From: Diphasiastrum complanatum
Lineage: Eukaryota > Streptophyta > Lycopodiopsida > Lycopodiales > Lycopodiaceae
Reading direction: 5' to 3'
Length of the DNA: 64,000 nucleotides
Assembly: GCA_029204225.1 (NCBI GenBank)
Contig: CM055107.1
Location: forward strand, 22,946,178-23,010,177
Part shown: positions 59,325 through 64,000 of the stretch, one piece after another
Layout: every line of letters begins with the position of its first letter
Numbering within the stretch: position 1 is the first letter of the stretch
Translations under genes and position numbers: made by a program
The notes under the pieces: generated by a model
Seen by the model: the letters and a program-made list of their open reading frames with translations, nothing else
Told to the model about the DNA's origin: nothing
Database searches by the model: none

Positions 59325-60009
59325 CTCCCCCTTAATGTGGCTCCTGAAAAACTTTGATCCTTAGATTTAACATATCGTTAAATCTGAGATGTTGCTCCTT
59401 TGATAAAGCCTTTGTGAAGTAATCTACTGTCATGTAATTTGTTCTGTAGAAAATCAATACTACTTTCTTACTGTGCACTTTCTCTCTAAGGTAGTGATAG
59501 CTGATTTCTATATTGCTGGTTTGAGAGTGAAATCTCAGATTGAGAGATAGCGCTATTGTGCTTTGATTGTCACAATAGGTTGTTGTAGGAAGTGGTTGTG
59601 GAAGATTGAGATCTGCAAGCAGTTGCCTAAGTCAGATTGCCTCTTTGGTTGCATTTGTGACAGCTATGTATTCGGATTCTGTTGATGATGATGCAATTGA
59701 GGTCTACTTCTGGCTGTTCCATGAGATTGGGCCTTGGTTGTATAAAAATACAAATTCAGAAGCTGATTTTCTGGTGTCGACTCTCCTACCCAATTCGCAT
59801 CTGTGTAGGCTTCAAGGATATTGGCAGTTTGGCTGCCTCCATAGTAGATGCTGAGAGTTGTTGTTGCTTGAATGTACTTCATGACCTTTGTTAGCGCTTT
59901 CCAATGAGCTATGTCTGGTTTTGACAGGAACTGGCTGAGTGTACTGATCAAATATGCAAGGTTTGGTCGTGTTGATCTTCTGGAACCAGGCTCTAGGTGA
60001 CTGTTTCAG
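59325..60009 (-). mobile_element. Copia remnant: RT stub and RNase H
   Basis: On -, an RT block (LKQSPRAWFQK, about 60009-59975) is fused by deletion to RNase H (HWKALTKVMKYIQATTTLSIYY, AYTDANWVGE). The frame then breaks, and the C-terminal end (HLRFNDMLNL) precedes the purine tract and the LTR. It is closely related to copia element C. Confidence 0.8.
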
Positions 60010-61439
60010 GGGAGACAACATTACATGGCAAATCATGTGTTACAGATCAAAGTGAAGGAGATTGCAATCTAACTTGATGATGAACTTACTCTATACGACA
60101 TGGTACCAGATTGGGCCACAAATATAGTTGAATATTTAATGTGGGACGAACCAGACAAGGCTTTATCCAAGGCAGAACAATGGAAATTAGTACTCAAAGC
60201 TCGACCTTACCAGCTGATTGCTGGCCAGTTGCATCGACGAGGACTCGATGACATCCTTAGAAGGTGTGTTCTTCCACATAGAACCACTTAGATTATATCA
60301 TTATCACATGAAGGCATGGGTGGTGGTCATTTCACATCAGATATTATTGTTTGCAAAATTCTATAGTCTGGTGGCCTGCAACTCACAAGAATACGAAAGA
60401 GTACTTAATAAAATGAGATGTATGCCAACGAGCCAGAAGACCTACCAGGATTAATTATGATTTGTTACATCTAGTCATGGCTCAAACACCATATGAGAAG
60501 TGGTGATTGGACTATTTGGGTCCTATCCACTCGATCGCAAGAAGCTCTCAAGTTCGATATATCATCGTGGCTATAGATTATCTAATCAAATGGGTAGAAG
60601 CCAAGGCGGTAAGAGTCGTTGATGCTAGGACTACTGCCAAGTTTTTATATGAGCATATCATTGTGTGCTTTGGATTCCTTGTTGAGATAATCAATGATCG
60701 CGGAAAGCCACTTTGTCAATCCATTAAGGTTCTATTAGAAGTATTTTTCGTGATCCATCAGTTCAACACACCATATGATCCTCATGGTAATGGGCAAGCT
60801 AAGTCTTCTAATAAGATTTTGTGTAGCGTTCTTATGAAAACTATCGAAGTGGATTGTTCGAAGATTTGACCGTAAATCCATTCTCACCACCACTATACCC
60901 TCCACCAGCCGACAAACTCATGTCCTTTCCTTTGACACACCCTCCACCAAATGCATGTGCGACTTCACTTCTTTCACGACCCCTTCCCCAACCAGCATCA
61001 CCCATCGCCATGTCACAACCTGTTGGAATTCAATGTTCAGTCTTAGATCCATTCAATAATGAGCATCCTGAAAAATCAGAAACAGAAGACTCAAATTTTT
61101 GAGCAGAGGATAAAAAAATTCAAGATTGAATTTTTCCTAGAATTCTTCAACACCGAATTGACTCAAAAATTCTATATTTTTTGAGTCTTTGTACACATGC
61201 TTTCAGTGATTTACTGCCTTTGCAACATTTGTTAAAAAATGAGAATTTTTTTGGAACATCTACGTTTGATATTTTTTGTCCCTCTTTTGTTGCTTTTTGT
61301 AGTGTGTCATGCATCCACTCTATAGTGCATTGCTTGGGCAATGGCTCAAGATCATGTGAACTTGAGGCCATGTGTCTACCTCTATTCTATCATTGGCGCT
61401 TTCTAGACAAGGCCCTCTTTTTTTTCTCTTCTTCATATA

Positions 61440-62011
61440 GGTCTAACCATTTATCCATAACTCCACAATTATAAAGCATGAATGTAAAAAAGTTTTCTCG
61501 TTGGAAGGGTGCCAACCTATGGACCTTCCCATCCCTTGAGGTTTTTCACTAGTTACCTCTTCGACTTCCTCATCACGCCACAATAGTGGAGCAAATGGAT
61601 GTAGTTGGTGCAAAATTTTAGTAACATAAAAGAGAGATTCATGTACTAACCATCCCTCTGACATGCTACCTTCAGGCCTTGCCTTTTGACGCACAAAATC
61701 TTTTAGACTTTCATGTATCTTTCCATAAAAAACATCCACCTAAAAAGTCACAAATGGTTAAAAATAAGTGTTTTATTTAATGAATTCATATATCAATTGA
61801 TTTAGTTTCAATACACATGCAAAAGAAAATTTATGCACTTATACCTAGTGTGCACTGGACCAGCAATAGAAACTTCTTCAACCAAGTGCACCAATAAATG
61901 CACTTGTGAGTCCATGATGGAAGTCGAAAAATATCTCTCAAGCATGCACACAATCTCCACCATATCCTCATGTCTCTTGCGAAGATCTAGCTTACGGATT
62001 TCTTTATTCAA
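61440..62011 (-). mobile_element. CACTA (En/Spm) transposase-region relic, DUF4218-like
   Basis: Two - frames resemble the DUF4218 region downstream of the CACTA transposase core. Frame 62011-61808 has MVEIVCMLERYFSTSIMDSQ, VHLLVHLVEEVSIAGPVHTR. Frame 61739-61443 has FYGKIHESLKDFVRQKARPEGSMSEGW. A non-coding gap of about 70 bp separates them. A further - frame at 61371-61147 has no clear identity. No CACTA terminal repeats were located. Confidence 0.65.
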
Positions 62012-62089
62012 TCCATTTTATGTCTATTTGAATTTCCAATCAATAAATACTAAATAAAAAAATGCACCAAGTACATGTAAATACCTGAC

Positions 62090-62738
62090 AATGATTGATT
62101 GTTTGTATATGGTCTCACAAATATCTTTTGACAAGCACCCACAAATTGACAATGGATAGATGGTATTGGTGCTGCTGCATCTTCTTCCTCATTTCATTGT
62201 GCTTGAGGATGCGACAATCCTTAATGTCGTGGTTTGATATTTTGCAATATCTACAAAAGAGTTTGGTCTTGGATTATTGTTGCTATCTGTGCTGCTGTTG
62301 TTGTTGTTGCATTGAATCTGGCTGCTCTATCTTTGTCTTCTTGTCCTTGAAATTCTTCTTCTGGACTGATGGCATTGACTTGGTACTCATTGTAGATAAG
62401 CTTTTTTACCCGACTTCTTCCTGCAAAAGACTTGTTGTTAGCTTTTGGAGATGCATGAGACATCCTAGCAACACTCTACGATGTCAGGGACATCTCCTCC
62501 AAACTCCATTTGAGGAAGAAATTCTTCACCCTGAGAATGTCTAAAGCAACAAGTGTTTTGAGCCATATCAACACCTTTGAAAATCTTATGGAGCAGATGA
62601 CTGTAATTGGCTCAATCATTGAAGATACCGATGCTGCCGATGTTGTTATGACTCTATTATCGAGTCTTCTTGAGGCCTATGAAAAAGTCTGAATCATAGT
62701 AGCCATATTGTGTATCTATTGATTCCGCTCTAATACCA
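62090..62738 (-). mobile_element. Copia element J: gag with an internally inverted segment
   Basis: On -, a primer site (TGGTATTAGAGCGG, about 62738-62725) and a gag start (MATMIQT, 62705) are followed at about 62686 by gag sequence on the opposite strand (62486-62690 +; KLHLRKKFFTLRMS, VVMTLLSSLLEAYE). The - frame then returns at 62463-62150 with a lysine-rich region and a CCHC knuckle (CRYCKISNHDIKDC). The middle of gag is therefore inverted. Protease and all later domains are absent. Confidence 0.75.
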
Positions 62739-63117
62739 TGTCTGAAAAATCTCTTCATCATATGCAAGGGTGTGCCTATTTGTGGAAGTGTGCTACACAA
62801 TGCATTCAATTGTAGGACCTAGATACCCAGCTATCGATCACAAACAATGCAGCAATCAATCAGACAATAACAGGCATAACGCAGCAAATGCAATTGGAAG
62901 AACATAATGTATTTTGTATTTCTGTTTTGTCTCAGAGTGAGTCGGCAATATCTCATTCATTGGCGACCTAACGCTCCTCTCACAATCTTTTCATTGCACT
63001 CTCTATTCTAATTTCTAGTCTATACTTATGTCTCATGCTATGAGATTACAAAATAGATTGACTAATCATTACAAGAGAGGCTTATGTTAAATAATGGTTA
63101 ACATCCCTCTGGTAACA
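62739..63117 (-). mobile_element. Probable 5' LTR of copia element J
   Basis: It begins, on -, with TGTTACCAGAGG at 63117 and ends TTTTTCAGACA at 62739, next to the primer site. The distal border is inferred from the TG...CA rule only. Confidence 0.5.
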
Positions 63118-63210
63118 GCTTAGAAGCTTCACGTCCAACTGGCTGTAGGCCAATAGTTCGGCTTGCCCGACAATTCGTTTGGCTCGACGTCTGCCTTTAA
63201 CACTTTAGTT

Positions 63211-63224
63211 GGGGGGGGGGGGGG
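63211..63224. repeat. Poly-G run of 14
   Basis: A homopolymer; the length is uncertain by nature. Confidence 0.8.
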
Positions 63225-63385
63225 TTCCGATAATCTGGTGTCGGTGACTGCTGATATGTCGGCCTCTTTGGGGAATGCTAGAGAATGGTTGCCTTTGCAT
63301 GTAGAAAATTCCCTTCCAAATACTCTTCCAATTGCAATCCCAAGCATTTTCTTCTCCACACTATATAAGGTCGTAGTAGAGATAT

Positions 63386-63387
<2 letters not shown>

Positions 63388-63455
<68 letters not shown>
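63388..63455. repeat. (GA)n microsatellite
   Basis: A pure GA run starting about 20 bp after a TATATAAG sequence (63361-63369). No coding region follows. Confidence 0.95.
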
Positions 63456-63457
<2 letters not shown>

Positions 63458-63731
63458 TTAGGGTTGCGTCACCCTTTTTTTTTATAGAAATATGACTCAC
63501 CTTGGTGCACTAAGTGCTTTATAATGCACACTATTAGATTGAACCCTTATAGTGTGAACTAATCTTAGTCATTCAAGGATATCAAGTTTTCCACTAGATT
63601 TGTCATTTCAAAAAAAGAAATATTGGGTCCTTCTATCATAGCGTAACAAGATAAGATAATTACATAAGTTTGGCGCCAAAGAGGAAAACGTAGGGGAGAA
63701 CAATTAAAACAAAATGAGCATAAAAGAAAGT

Positions 63732-63845
<114 letters not shown>

Positions 63846-64000
63846 CCACCAACCCTACCCACAATTAGCAAGGTATCTCAGGGGGTAGTTAGCACCCTTG
63901 AAATGGCGTGCTAACTGCTCACCAAGAGAAAATCAGCATTTTTTGGTAGTAAAAAACTCATTGGAAGATTGCAAAATAAATTTTGCAATACCTTCAATTA

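Larger units (their letters stand above)
57574..60869 (+). mobile_element. Ty3/gypsy element I, RT and integrase, split by a copia remnant
   Basis: RT at 57600-58350 has EWVSPIVIVPKKNGK, KKDHFPLPF, YSFMDGFSSYN, HETTFATKW and AYKVMAFGL, followed by stops. After the copia insertion (58359-60009) the integrase region runs to 60869: HEGMGGGHF, DYLGPIHS with the first Asp, INDRGKPL with the second Asp, and HGNGQAKSSNK. Lys stands where the catalytic Glu is expected. RNase H is missing between the two parts. The domain style, with no chromodomain seen, resembles the Tat/Athila side of gypsy; this is tentative. Confidence 0.82.

Noticed and set aside
62095-62544. 149-codon Cys-rich + ORF
   Set aside because: It is the antisense shadow of the copia gag tail and zinc knuckle on the - strand; the Cys run comes from an Ala/Thr-rich stretch read in reverse.
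63361-63369. TATATAAG as a gene promoter
   Set aside because: No coding region follows within the window; it may belong to an LTR or be chance.

Overview
The window is nuclear DNA from a land plant with a large, retrotransposon-rich genome. The evidence is three plant gene families (a thylakoid-type DEG/HtrA protease, a TLC-domain membrane protein and a dirigent protein), GT-AG introns of up to about 11.7 kb, many degraded Ty1/copia and Ty3/gypsy elements, and very long (TC)n/(GA)n microsatellites. Intron size and decay style would fit a fern or a gymnosperm, but this is inference; the species cannot be read from the sequence. No bacterial operons, CRISPR arrays, tRNA or rRNA genes were seen.

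Host genes. (1) A TLC-domain protein gene on + at 7532-17015 has five exons encoding 246 aa. Its first intron is 8.2 kb and contains antisense gypsy fragments. It has a TATA box, a short upstream ORF and a three-copy promoter direct repeat. (2) A single-exon dirigent gene on - lies at 23694-24266 (190 aa) with a TATA box about 90-100 bp upstream. (3) A DEG1-type protease gene on + spans about 29.8-53.6 kb and has eight exons. Its reading frame stays intact through all splice junctions, and its His/Asp/Ser triad is spread over exons 2, 3 and 5. Its introns 2 (11.7 kb) and 3 (8.8 kb) hold gypsy, copia and LINE debris, including a clean solo LTR with a 5-bp target-site duplication.

Mobile-element layout. 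0.3-2.5 kb: copia, +. 3.0-4.7 kb: copia, -. 11.2-14.3 kb: gypsy fragments, -, in the TLC intron. 18.3-18.8 kb: copia-type LTR with primer-binding site, +. 19.5-21.6 kb: copia, -, beside a captured SWIM-zinc-finger fragment. 25.6-27.5 kb: copia, -. 31.1-37.6 kb: composite gypsy, +, carrying a second element's 3' LTR and a solo LTR. 37.8-41.2 kb: chromodomain gypsy, +. 44.2-45.8 kb: copia, +. 47.9-49.4 kb: LINE, -. 54.3-57.0 kb: copia with LTR, -. 57.6-60.9 kb: gypsy, +, split by a copia remnant on - whose LTR carries a minisatellite. 61.4-62.0 kb: CACTA-type relic, -. 62.1-63.1 kb: copia with an internal inversion. None of the elements looks autonomous; every coding region is interrupted by stops, frameshifts or deletions.

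No previously undescribed functional system stands out. The most interesting items are the TE-expanded DEG1 gene, the precisely dated-looking solo LTR, the LTR-internal hairpin minisatellite, the inverted copia segment, the SWIM fragment, and the hairpin or foldback DNA and promoter repeats at 5.4-7.3 kb upstream of the TLC gene.
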